DNA from: Spirochaetales bacterium
GTDB lineage: Bacteria; Spirochaetota; Spirochaetia; DSM-2461
NCBI GenBank assembly: GCA_016936555.1
Contig: JAFGXR010000099.1
Coordinates: 1-54,246, forward strand
Length of the DNA stretch: 54,246 nucleotides
Reading direction: 5' to 3'
Shown here: positions 32,465 to 40,183 of the stretch, piece after piece
Numbering within the stretch: position 1 is the stretch's first letter
Layout of the letters: each line of letters begins with the position of its first letter
Notes under the pieces: generated by a model
The model's database searches: none
What the model saw: the letters and a program-made list of their open reading frames with translations, nothing else
What the model was told of the DNA's origin: nothing
Translations under genes and position numbers: made by a program

Positions 32465-33592
32465 ATGAAAAAAACACTGATATTTTTAATGCTGATGACA
32501 GCGGTTCTGGTTTACGGTCAGGAGACAACCTATACTGTTGAAACAGAGCACTATTTTGTGGAATCCCATATAAGCAGCAGCAATGCCGAACTGATGGGGG
32601 TCCAGCTGGAGAGTTTTTACAGCATTTTCAATGATGTATTCCGGTTCGGCAGTCTGGAAAACAAACTCAATGTCCAGATACTCCCCAATTTGAGCACCTA
32701 TCAGAGCTTTACAAGAACCCTGACCGGAAAAGCTTACGAAAGCTATGTTTATATCCATCACAGCAAACCGTCGGAACGGGAACTTCTTATATACGACGGA
32801 GCTGAAAAGGATCTTATTTTCGCACTGGCATATCAGGCAAGCATCCAGTTTATTATGAATCATGTGGAGAATCCGCCCCTGTGGATAAGAGAAGGTTTTT
32901 CCGTATATTTTTCCAAGAGCTCCGGCCCGGAACTCGAAAGGAAATTCGCAGCGCTGAAGGACAGCGGAACCAGGATCCCGGCCTCGCGGCTGATAGACAT
33001 GACCGCCGCCGAAGCCGCGGACAATTTTACGGACTTCCGGACAGAAGCCTGGGCTTTTGTTTCTTTCCTTATGAATACGGAAAACAAGGAATACACCCGC
33101 TTTCTCTACGACACCATTTCGGCGCTGAAAAATCCCGCTCTCAAACAGGTCGAGGTCAGCGACGATGTTCAGGAAGGTTTTGACAATTATATCTCGGGAT
33201 TCCTGAACGGACAGGAACTGCTCGACCTGGGCATATCCTACTACAACAAAGGGGATACGGACCTGTCGGAACAGACTTTTACAAAACTGATATCCATCAG
33301 TCCCGAAAGCTGGCAGCCCCTCTACTTCCTGGGACTGTTGTCCTACGACGGGGCCGATTACGGCGCCGCCGACCGATGGTATGAAAAAGCCTCGGAGAAA
33401 AAAGCTCCCGAATCGCTCATAGCTTATGTAATGGGGCTGTCGGCCTGGAAAGACGAAAGAATCGATGAGGCAAAGGGTCTTCTGGCCAAAGCGGCCCGGC
33501 TCGATGGAGAGAAATACGGTGAGAAAACAAAACCGATTCTGGATTACCTCCAGGGGAACTACCCCGATACGGATCCTGTAACGATCCCCTGA
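32465..33592 (+). CDS. Exported peptidase-MA-like protein with TPR tail, lacking HExxH
   Basis: A signal peptide (MKKTLIFLMLMTAVLVYGQ) indicates export. Residues ~25-240 resemble the gluzincin-like 'peptidase MA' group: LNVQILPNLSTYQSF, then PPLWIREGFSVYFS, which matches the family W-x-x-E-G-x-x-x-Y-x segment. The zinc-binding HExxH that should come just before is replaced by AYQASIQFIMNH, so the protein is probably not an active metalloprotease. Residues ~250-350 hold TPR-like repeats (DLGISYYNKGDTDLSEQTFT, YFLGLLSYDGADYGAADRWY). GAGGAG sits about seven bases before the ATG. It is the last gene of a three-gene operon and is followed by a terminator. Confidence 0.75.
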   Translation: MKKTLIFLMLMTAVLVYGQETTYTVETEHYFVESHISSSNAELMGVQLESFYSIFNDVFRFGSLENKLNVQILPNLSTYQSFTRTLTGKAYESYVYIHHSKPSERELLIYDGAEKDLIFALAYQASIQFIMNHVENPPLWIREGFSVYFSKSSGPELERKFAALKDSGTRIPASRLIDMTAAEAADNFTDFRTEAWAFVSFLMNTENKEYTRFLYDTISALKNPALKQVEVSDDVQEGFDNYISGFLNGQELLDLGISYYNKGDTDLSEQTFTKLISISPESWQPLYFLGLLSYDGADYGAADRWYEKASEKKAPESLIAYVMGLSAWKDERIDEAKGLLAKAARLDGEKYGEKTKPILDYLQGNYPDTDPVTIP

Positions 33593-33598
33593 TTCGAT

Positions 33599-33624
33599 AA
33601 AAGCCGCTTCATGCGGCTTTTTTT
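33599..33624. terminator. Intrinsic terminator, likely bidirectional
   Basis: AAAAGCCGC - TTCAT - GCGGCTTTTTTTT hairpin between the stops of two convergent genes (33592 and 33638). The A-tract on the left gives a T-tract for minus-strand transcripts too. Confidence 0.9.
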
Positions 33625-33637
33625 GGGGCTTATTTTA

Positions 33638-34054
33638 CTACAGCGAAACAGCAAGAGATAGCATATAGTTCCAGGGTTTGTCCGTCACCAGATTGTCCGG
33701 CCAGTCTCCCCCGGAGAGAACATCGTACTTTCTGGTCGCTTCAAATGACAGACCGGTTTCCACAGTCAGCTTAACAGACCTGTCAGGAATGAGATGAAAT
33801 AGATATCCGCTGTGAAAAGAGAGCCGGTCAATGCGCGATGACCCGGCCTCGCTTGAATCGCGGTCTGTGAGAATTCCGTATTCCACTCCTGCGGACCAGT
33901 TGCTGCGGTCGATATCGAAGCGAAAGGAATTGGTTTCCCAGTCATCCCACTCGGGAACAAAACCCCAGGTCAGGACATCGTTATAGAAACTGAAAGTCTG
34001 AGCGGATAGAGCTGAAGTTACAATCAGAAGGAGAAAAATAAAGCAACGGTTCAT
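33638..34054 (-). CDS. Small exported, possibly outer-membrane protein (138 aa)
   Basis: Starts with a signal peptide (MNRCFIFLLLIVTSALSAQ). The remainder alternates polar and hydrophobic residues in short strands (NSFRFDIDRSNWSAGVEYGI, LSFHSGYLFHLIP, VKLTVETGLSFEATRKYDVL) and ends in SLAVSL, as in small beta-barrel proteins. The length is short for a complete barrel: six to eight strands at most. No family recognised. The start has no Shine-Dalgarno sequence, but TATAAT lies six bases before the ATG. Confidence 0.65.
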   Translation of the reverse strand: MNRCFIFLLLIVTSALSAQTFSFYNDVLTWGFVPEWDDWETNSFRFDIDRSNWSAGVEYGILTDRDSSEAGSSRIDRLSFHSGYLFHLIPDRSVKLTVETGLSFEATRKYDVLSGGDWPDNLVTDKPWNYMLSLAVSL

Positions 34055-34088
34055 ACTTCCATTATATTGGAGTATGCCCGTCTTTCAA
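34052..34088 (-). promoter_or_regulatory. Leaderless promoter of the small exported protein
   Basis: Minus strand: TTGAAA (34088-34083), 16 bp, consensus TATAAT (34066-34061), 6 nt, ATG at 34054. The -35 overlaps the stop codon of the upstream pcnB gene. Confidence 0.65.
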
Positions 34089-35245
34089 GATTGCGGAGAT
34101 TCGGTTCGGGATCTCGCTACAGCCGGTTTATCTCTTTTCACGCGGGTCCGCGTTCTCTTGGACCGCCTCCGGTCGGGATGTTTTACATAATTCCTTTTAG
34201 GCATGGAGATGTTTTTGACCTTGAAGATAAGGCGGACCGCTTCTTCGATCTCTCTGTTGGGAGCGATCATGGGTAGTATGACTTCCTTGGCGGCCTTGAC
34301 GACATCCATATAATCCAGATCGGGATTTTCAAAAACCCGTTCAGCATCGAGAGAGGGTTGTATGAGCCGCCGGATCATCCTGGACCGACGCCTTTCCCCT
34401 TTCCTGTTTACATTCTCATCGAGGCGTCGGAGAGACTTGAAAAATGTTTTATAAAACTCCCGGCCGCCTTTTCCGTGAAATTTTTCTTCAATTTCCGGCA
34501 GAAGATAGTGAAACATATCCATTTCGACTGCTTTCTGCATAATGCTCCAGCTGTGTCCCGATTGAAGTATTTTAAATACTTCCTCGCTGAGCCTGGAGAT
34601 GGAACAGGACATGAGGAGGGGCGCCGATTTCTTTATGGCCCGCTTCAGCCTGAAGGATATCCTGGAACCCGTTGTAACCGAGTACTTCAGCGCTCTGACC
34701 ATCCTGACCGGATCATCGACGAATGTCGTTTTCAGAGGGATGATACTGACGATTCTCCCCTTCCTGATATCTTTGACACCCCCGACATAGTCAATAACCT
34801 GCTCTTCCTGGGGTGAATAAAAAAGGGCGTTGAACGTGAAATCCCTTCTCAGGACATCTTCTTCTATGGTGCCGTATATGTTCTTTCTGTCAGAAGCTTC
34901 GACAGACCGGAAAGTCGCCAGCTCCAGGATTTTTTTTTCTGAATAGTAGAGATGAACGAGCTTGAATCGTTTCCCGATTATCCGTGAATTCCTGAAAATT
35001 CTGCGCACTTTCGCCGGTTCGGCATCGGTAACAAGGTCGAAATCTTTCGGCTCCCGTCCCAGGAGAAGATCCCGGACAGCTCCGCCGACGATATAGCCCT
35101 GATACCCCTCTCTTCTGAGGCGGTCACATGCTCTTATGGCATCGGGATCAACCTTGGACAAGGGAATTTTATGTTCATCTTTTGTGTATATTTCCGCTTG
35201 CTTGACAAGCTTGCCGTTCTCATTCTTTGTGTACCTGATTAGCAT
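34085..35245 (-). CDS. pcnB: PcnB-type poly(A) polymerase / CCA-adding family nucleotidyltransferase
   Basis: A class II nucleotidyltransferase of 386 residues. The catalytic head has GYIVGGAVRDLLLGREPKDF with the metal-binding DFDLVTDA, then DVLRRDFTFNALFY and DPVRMVRALKYS. A basic C-terminal tail (DRRRSKRTRTRVKRDKPA) is the feature that separates PcnB-type poly(A) polymerases from CCA-adding enzymes, so poly(A) polymerase is favoured. No HD domain was seen. The start at 35245 has only AGGGTG close upstream, with promoter elements immediately before it. Confidence 0.83.
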   Translation of the reverse strand: MLIRYTKNENGKLVKQAEIYTKDEHKIPLSKVDPDAIRACDRLRREGYQGYIVGGAVRDLLLGREPKDFDLVTDAEPAKVRRIFRNSRIIGKRFKLVHLYYSEKKILELATFRSVEASDRKNIYGTIEEDVLRRDFTFNALFYSPQEEQVIDYVGGVKDIRKGRIVSIIPLKTTFVDDPVRMVRALKYSVTTGSRISFRLKRAIKKSAPLLMSCSISRLSEEVFKILQSGHSWSIMQKAVEMDMFHYLLPEIEEKFHGKGGREFYKTFFKSLRRLDENVNRKGERRRSRMIRRLIQPSLDAERVFENPDLDYMDVVKAAKEVILPMIAPNREIEEAVRLIFKVKNISMPKRNYVKHPDRRRSKRTRTRVKRDKPAVARSRTESPQS

Positions 35246-35253
35246 GACACCCT

Positions 35254-35282
35254 ATCATCCGATTTATCCCCTTTTAAGTCAA
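35254..35282 (-). promoter_or_regulatory. Promoter of pcnB, near-leaderless
   Basis: Minus strand: TTGACT (35282-35277), 17 bp, GATGAT (35259-35254), 8 nt, ATG at 35245. The leader would be about one to two bases. Confidence 0.45.
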
Positions 35283-35304
35283 TGGAAAGCTGCGGGGAAG
35301 CGTC

Positions 35305-35333
35305 TTGAATCTGTTCCGAAAAAAAGGCATGAT
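35305..35333 (+). promoter_or_regulatory. Possible promoter of hisS
   Basis: TTGAAT (35305-35310), 17 bp, CATGAT (35328-35333), leaving a ~30-nt leader with GAGGA at 35360-35364 before the ATG. Confidence 0.4.
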
Positions 35334-35371
35334 AAGGTTTTGACCTTAAACCGTTGAATGAGGATTACGAT

Positions 35372-36679
35372 ATGGCAAACAAAATCGAACCGAAAATTCT
35401 GAAGGGATTCAGAGATTTTCTCCCTTCCAAGGAAATCGAAAGAAAGAGAATCATCGGCATCCTGGAAAAGAACTTCGAAAGCTTCGGATATGTTCCGATA
35501 GACACTCCGGTGCTGGAATATACGGAAGTTCTCCTGGGAAAAGGCGGAGGCGAGACGGACAAACAGGTCTACCGCTTTGAAGACAACGGAGGCAGAGATG
35601 TTTCCATGCGCTTCGATTTGACAGTCCCCTTCGCCCGCTATATGGCTAAAAACAGAAATGACCTCCACCTCCCCTTCAAACGGTATCATATAAACAAGGT
35701 CTGGCGGGGAGAAAACACCCAGAGGGGACGGTACCGGGAGTTCATGCAGTGCGACTTCGATATCGTCGGCATCGATTCTGCTTCAGCCGACTTTGAGATC
35801 CTGATGATGATGCGCGATTCCATGAAGGCCATAGAAGTCAACGACGTAACCGTTCGCTTCAGCCACAGGGGGGTCTTTAACCGGCTTCTCGGGCGGTTAA
35901 GGATTTCAGAGAGTTCGGTTGAAATCCTGCGGATCGTCGACAAACTCGGCAAAATCGGCGAGGAGGAAGTCATTTCTCTTCTGAAAGGACTCACAACAGA
36001 AGAAAATGCCAGAGAGATTCTCGATTTTATCAAACCGGCCGACAGCAATGAGACCACTCTCGATAAAATGGAAAAAGCCGCCGGCGGAGCAGATGAGGAT
36101 ACGGAGAGACTGAGGACTATATTCGGCTATATTGAAGAATGCGGCATGGAGGATTTTTTCAAACTGGACCCGTCCATAACCAGAGGCCTCGATTATTATA
36201 CGGGAATCGTCTATGAAACATTTCTCAACGAGCTTCCCGGTATCGGCTCGGTCTGTTCCGGCGGACGGTACAACAATCTGGCCAGCCTTTATACAAAGGA
36301 GGAGTTGCCCGGTGTCGGCGCGGCTATCGGACTTGACAGGCTGCTGGCGGCTCTGGAAGAGCTGGGCAGAGCTTCGGAAAAACAGAGTGTCACCGATCTT
36401 CTGATTCTGGCACAGGACGACAAACTCTTCGGTCACTATCACAATCTGTCCCGTCGCTTCAGAGAAGCGGGTATTAATTGCGAAGTCTATCACGCAAAAA
36501 AGAAAATCAATACCCAGTTCAAATACGCCGAAGCCAAGAGCATTCCCTTTGCTCTGATCTGCGGGGCTGATGAGTTCGCGAGCGGAACCGTCAATATCAG
36601 AGATCTGCGAAACAGAGAGAGCTGGGACGGCATAACAGTAAACGACGCTGTTACCAGGTTGTCGGGATTTAACAAATAA
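35372..36679 (+). CDS. hisS: Histidyl-tRNA synthetase
   Basis: Charges tRNA-His. The 435 residues include motif 1 (PIDTPVLEYTEVLLGK), motif 2 (MRFDLTVPFARYMA; YHINKVWRGENTQRGRYREF), the histidine-specific GLDYYTGIVYE, SGGRYNNLASLY and motif 3 (GVGAAIGLDRLLAALE). A C-terminal anticodon-binding domain follows (VTDLLILAQDDKL to the end). This complete synthetase contrasts with HisZ at 11778. The ATG at 35372 follows GAGGA by seven bases; an in-frame TTG at 35354 is less likely. Confidence 0.95.
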   Translation: MANKIEPKILKGFRDFLPSKEIERKRIIGILEKNFESFGYVPIDTPVLEYTEVLLGKGGGETDKQVYRFEDNGGRDVSMRFDLTVPFARYMAKNRNDLHLPFKRYHINKVWRGENTQRGRYREFMQCDFDIVGIDSASADFEILMMMRDSMKAIEVNDVTVRFSHRGVFNRLLGRLRISESSVEILRIVDKLGKIGEEEVISLLKGLTTEENAREILDFIKPADSNETTLDKMEKAAGGADEDTERLRTIFGYIEECGMEDFFKLDPSITRGLDYYTGIVYETFLNELPGIGSVCSGGRYNNLASLYTKEELPGVGAAIGLDRLLAALEELGRASEKQSVTDLLILAQDDKLFGHYHNLSRRFREAGINCEVYHAKKKINTQFKYAEAKSIPFALICGADEFASGTVNIRDLRNRESWDGITVNDAVTRLSGFNK

Positions 36680-36692
36680 ATAATTATCTGAT

Positions 36693-36742
36693 TATAATCT
36701 CATCGGGAGTTACCTTGTAAACTACTCCTGATTGAGATTATA
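36693..36742. repeat. Long inverted repeat upstream of the MMPL exporter gene
   Basis: TATAATCTCATCGGGAGT (36693-36710) pairs with ACTCCTGATTGAGATTATA (36724-36742), with one bulged base and one G-T pair across a 13-base loop. It could terminate hisS transcripts, though no good T-run follows, or act as an RNA structure or operator for the exporter gene. Confidence 0.6.
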
Positions 36743-36784
36743 TTTAAAGATGCCACTATATATATCTTCAGGAGTTTTCATTCG

Positions 36785-39079
36785 ATGAGAAAAATTCTCG
36801 AATTCTCTCTACGTCATTCGTCATTCGTTATCTCGATCAATATTTTATTAACAGTTATTATGGTTTTCGCCGCTTCGAAGATTCAGATGAATTCGGAAGT
36901 CAGCGCCCTGATGCCCGATACAAATCCGGCGAGCGAACTGCTAAAAAAATACGATCCTGAGGAAAAAGACAAAAACGCCTTCTACATGGCTCTGGAATTC
37001 AAAGATGAGATCTCCATGGAAGCGCTGCAGGTTTATGAGAAAGTCATCGGTGAAATACTCGATCTGGTCGGGGGTTACAGCGATAATATATTTACAGCCA
37101 CCACCTTCTTGAAGGAGGGGGGAAGACTCGCCCCCAAACCGCTAGTCCCCAAGCAGACAGCCCCCAGGACGGAGGAGGACTTCCGGTTATTTCTCAGCCA
37201 CCTGGAAGATGATATTTTTTCCAGAAAGATATTTTTCAGCGACAGCGGGAAAGTACTGAACACATTCTTCTATCATCCCCTTATCGTCGACACCAAAAGA
37301 GTTACCACAGAATACTATAAGATTACCGAACAACTGGAACCTTATTTTACAACCTATACGACCGGGAATCTCTTCTTTATGGAAAATACGAGTAAGTATC
37401 TTTCCAAGGACCTTGTTATTCTGCTGACCTTTTCCATAATTGTCATTCTCGTCTTCTTTTTTCTGGGATTCCGGGCGAAACGGGCCATATTTCTCCCCAT
37501 GGCAATCGTTATTATGGGTACGATATGGTCTCTGGGAATTATGGGTCTACTAGGTTACGAACTAACTGTTATCAGCGTGGTTATTCCCACTCTGGTTCTG
37601 ACCATCGGCACCTCCTATACGATTCATATCCTGAATCAGTACTACCACGATGCAGAACTGGAGCATGAAGACAACAAATGGATAATCGATGCCTCCCTCC
37701 ATGTCAATAAAACCGTATTAATGGCATCTCTGACCACAATCGTCGGTTTTTTGAGCCTGCTTTTCACCTCCATAGCCGCATCAAGGGAATTCGCTATTTC
37801 CACAAGTGTCGGTATCGCTATGAGCGCCGTTCTGTCTCTCACATTTCTGCCTGCGGCTCTCTCCCGTTTCAAGAGTCCGGAACACCATCAGAAACACAGG
37901 GTTCAGAACGGACGTTTTACCCGGGCGATGAGCTCTGTAAGTCTCGTTGTAAGCCGGTTCAGAATTGTCTTTACGATCGTATTTCTTATAATTATCGCAC
38001 TTTTCTTCAATACATATCCCCGTGTTACCCATCAATCCGATTATGTCAGCTATTATCCTCAGGATGACCCTATCGTTGTAGGCCTGAAATTCATGATGGA
38101 AAACTTCGAAGGGGGGCAGCGGCTCAATTTGACGATACAGGCACCGGAAGATGAGCTGAACTATTTCCTCGATTACGAAAATCTTGAAAAGATTTCCAAT
38201 CTGGAGGAAACACTGAAGGGGTATGACAATATTATGAACATATCCTCCTTTTCAAGTGTCATAAAAGATCTCAATCATATGATGAACGGCTCCTATACCA
38301 TTCCGGAAAAAAGAGGATTGATTCTTCTCCTGTCAAAGTATTTCAGAGTCCTGAATCAGGCCACGGAAACCGGTGTCAGCAGCAATATGGTCAATAATGA
38401 TTTCACGAGGATCAATCTGACCATTATGATCTATAATCACGAGAATCAGAGATTTCTGTCGGAAAGCGGACTGCGGAGTCTGGTGAACTCCATTCTGGCT
38501 GAATCGGAGAAGGAGCTGGGCGACGATCTGTCTTTCGATCTCTGGGGGTCCGATCTCGAGTATCTCCACCTGGCGGAAACTGTCTCGAAAGACCAGATGA
38601 AATCCACGGTCATTTCGATCGTTATGGTGCTTCTCATTGCCTCATTCTTTTTCAAATCCATCCTTTACGGTATTCTCACACTCATTCCCCTGCTTTCGGG
38701 AATCATGCTTAACTTTACATTTATGGTTCTTACGGGAATTCCTCTCGATGTGACAACGATGATGGTAACCAGCGTTGCAATCGGTGTCGGCGTCGACGAT
38801 GCAATCCACTATCTGCTTCAATTCAGAAAACAGCTTCTAGTGGGAGGTACAATCGACGAAATCCTTGTCCGCTGCGGAAAGATATCGGGCCGCCCCATAG
38901 CCCTGACCACCATATCCATTGTGGGAGGCCTGATGGTCCTGGCGCTGGCTTCCTTCAAAGGCATTCTCTATTTCGGAGTCCTGGTTTCCTTTACCCTGAC
39001 CTGCGCCATGATCGGTACGCTGATTATTCTGCCGGCAATTCTCTCACTGCTCTACAGTCTGAAAGTCATTAAAAACTGA
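36785..39079 (+). CDS. MMPL/RND-superfamily exporter
   Basis: A 764-residue inner-membrane transporter with two related halves of six helices each and two large extracytoplasmic loops. It begins with a short basic N-terminus and helix 1 (FVISINILLTVIMVFAASKI). The second half contains the sterol-sensing/RND signature GVGVDDAIHYLLQFRKQL, with the aspartate pair expected for proton coupling; the first half has SYTIHILNQYYHD in the equivalent position. Relatives move lipids, hopanoids or other hydrophobic molecules; the cargo here is unknown and no adaptor or outer-membrane channel gene is adjacent. CAGGAG lies 10 bases before the ATG. Confidence 0.85.
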   Translation: MRKILEFSLRHSSFVISINILLTVIMVFAASKIQMNSEVSALMPDTNPASELLKKYDPEEKDKNAFYMALEFKDEISMEALQVYEKVIGEILDLVGGYSDNIFTATTFLKEGGRLAPKPLVPKQTAPRTEEDFRLFLSHLEDDIFSRKIFFSDSGKVLNTFFYHPLIVDTKRVTTEYYKITEQLEPYFTTYTTGNLFFMENTSKYLSKDLVILLTFSIIVILVFFFLGFRAKRAIFLPMAIVIMGTIWSLGIMGLLGYELTVISVVIPTLVLTIGTSYTIHILNQYYHDAELEHEDNKWIIDASLHVNKTVLMASLTTIVGFLSLLFTSIAASREFAISTSVGIAMSAVLSLTFLPAALSRFKSPEHHQKHRVQNGRFTRAMSSVSLVVSRFRIVFTIVFLIIIALFFNTYPRVTHQSDYVSYYPQDDPIVVGLKFMMENFEGGQRLNLTIQAPEDELNYFLDYENLEKISNLEETLKGYDNIMNISSFSSVIKDLNHMMNGSYTIPEKRGLILLLSKYFRVLNQATETGVSSNMVNNDFTRINLTIMIYNHENQRFLSESGLRSLVNSILAESEKELGDDLSFDLWGSDLEYLHLAETVSKDQMKSTVISIVMVLLIASFFFKSILYGILTLIPLLSGIMLNFTFMVLTGIPLDVTTMMVTSVAIGVGVDDAIHYLLQFRKQLLVGGTIDEILVRCGKISGRPIALTTISIVGGLMVLALASFKGILYFGVLVSFTLTCAMIGTLIILPAILSLLYSLKVIKN

Positions 39080-39088
39080 AGAACAGCC

Positions 39089-40072
39089 TTAAAGCCATTT
39101 ATTATCGCGGTACCACTGGAGTGTGGATTTTACACCTTCATCAAGAGGGATCGAAGCTGAAAAGCCGAAATCCCTTTTTGCTTTTTCAGAAGAACAGACA
39201 ATGAATGGTTCTCTCAATTCGAGGAGCTTCTGATGATTGAAGATCGGTTTGCTCCCGCTTATCTTTGAGTAGATCTCGCTTAATGAAGAGGCGATTTTCA
39301 GGATGAAGTAGGGAATAACGATATCAATAGACGTCTTCCCCATCGCTTTGATAACAGTCTCGCCGAATTCCTCCTGTCTCATAGGCTTTTCATGGGCCAT
39401 GAAATACACTTCCCCGATTGCATTGTCAGAGAGAGCCGCCGCCGCGATACCCGATGCAAGATCGTGGACATGAATAACACTGCCCATTTTATTCCTCTCT
39501 CCCAGTATGATATTTATTCCGGTACGGCTCAGCTTGAAACTGGCGAACATGGCATAGTCTCTCGGTCCGTACACAGCGCCGGGACGAATAACCGTTACGG
39601 GGAGCTGATCTCTGAATCCCAGGATATATCGCTCCGCTTCATATTTGCTTTTCCCGTACCAGGAAAAGGGATCGCAGGGATCGGTCTCCCTCATGGGGAT
39701 CCCTGTAGAAGAAGCTCCGGCGGCGATTATTGTCGAAACGTAGACAAAACGCTTTATAGATTCTTTATATCGGAGAGAGGCTTCAATCATATATCCGGCG
39801 GATTGGATATTTCCCTCAATGTATTCCTTTTCCGAACCGGCAAAAAGCGTACCGGCCAGATGAAACACATAGTGACAGCCTTCCATGGCCCGGGCGATAT
39901 CGTCGGGATTCATAAGGTCGACAATATCGGTTTCCACATCCTTCCCTTCGAGCCACCGCAGATTTGATGTCTTTCTGACAGCGCATTTGACTTTCAGCCC
40001 TTTCTTCAGCAAATCATCGACCAGAGTGCTTCCCACAAATCCCGTGGCTCCGGTTACAAAAGCGCAATCCAT
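39089..40072 (-). CDS. NAD(P)-dependent epimerase/dehydratase (extended SDR)
   Basis: An extended short-chain dehydrogenase of 327 residues. The Rossmann motif VTGATGFVGSTLVDDLLKKG is at the N-terminus, HLAG follows, and the catalytic Y-x-x-x-K is in SWYGKSKYEAERY, with RPGAVYGPRD after it. The pattern resembles 3-beta-hydroxysteroid dehydrogenase or dihydroflavonol-reductase-like enzymes; the substrate is unknown. The ATG at 40072 follows GAGG by seven bases and is preferred to 40099, which would add a nine-residue extension before the Rossmann strand. Convergent with the exporter. Confidence 0.85.
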   Translation of the reverse strand: MDCAFVTGATGFVGSTLVDDLLKKGLKVKCAVRKTSNLRWLEGKDVETDIVDLMNPDDIARAMEGCHYVFHLAGTLFAGSEKEYIEGNIQSAGYMIEASLRYKESIKRFVYVSTIIAAGASSTGIPMRETDPCDPFSWYGKSKYEAERYILGFRDQLPVTVIRPGAVYGPRDYAMFASFKLSRTGINIILGERNKMGSVIHVHDLASGIAAAALSDNAIGEVYFMAHEKPMRQEEFGETVIKAMGKTSIDIVIPYFILKIASSLSEIYSKISGSKPIFNHQKLLELREPFIVCSSEKAKRDFGFSASIPLDEGVKSTLQWYRDNKWL

Positions 40073-40145
40073 ATAATACCTCATACATTTTGATTTCAAC
40101 AGATCCTAGCACAGCGCGGGATTTTTTGCCAACAGGCGAAGTCTT

Positions 40146-40183
40146 TTGCTTATTCCCGCGCAAACTGCTAGAATTAAAGTATG
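40146..40183 (+). promoter_or_regulatory. Leaderless promoter of the HrpA-like helicase
   Basis: TTGCTT (40146-40151), 17 bp, TAGAAT (40169-40174), 6 nt, ATG at 40181. No Shine-Dalgarno sequence is present. Confidence 0.62.

Noticed and set aside
34085-35245. CCA-adding tRNA nucleotidyltransferase for the pcnB gene
   Set aside because: Not excluded, but the basic C-terminal tail and absence of an HD domain fit PcnB better.
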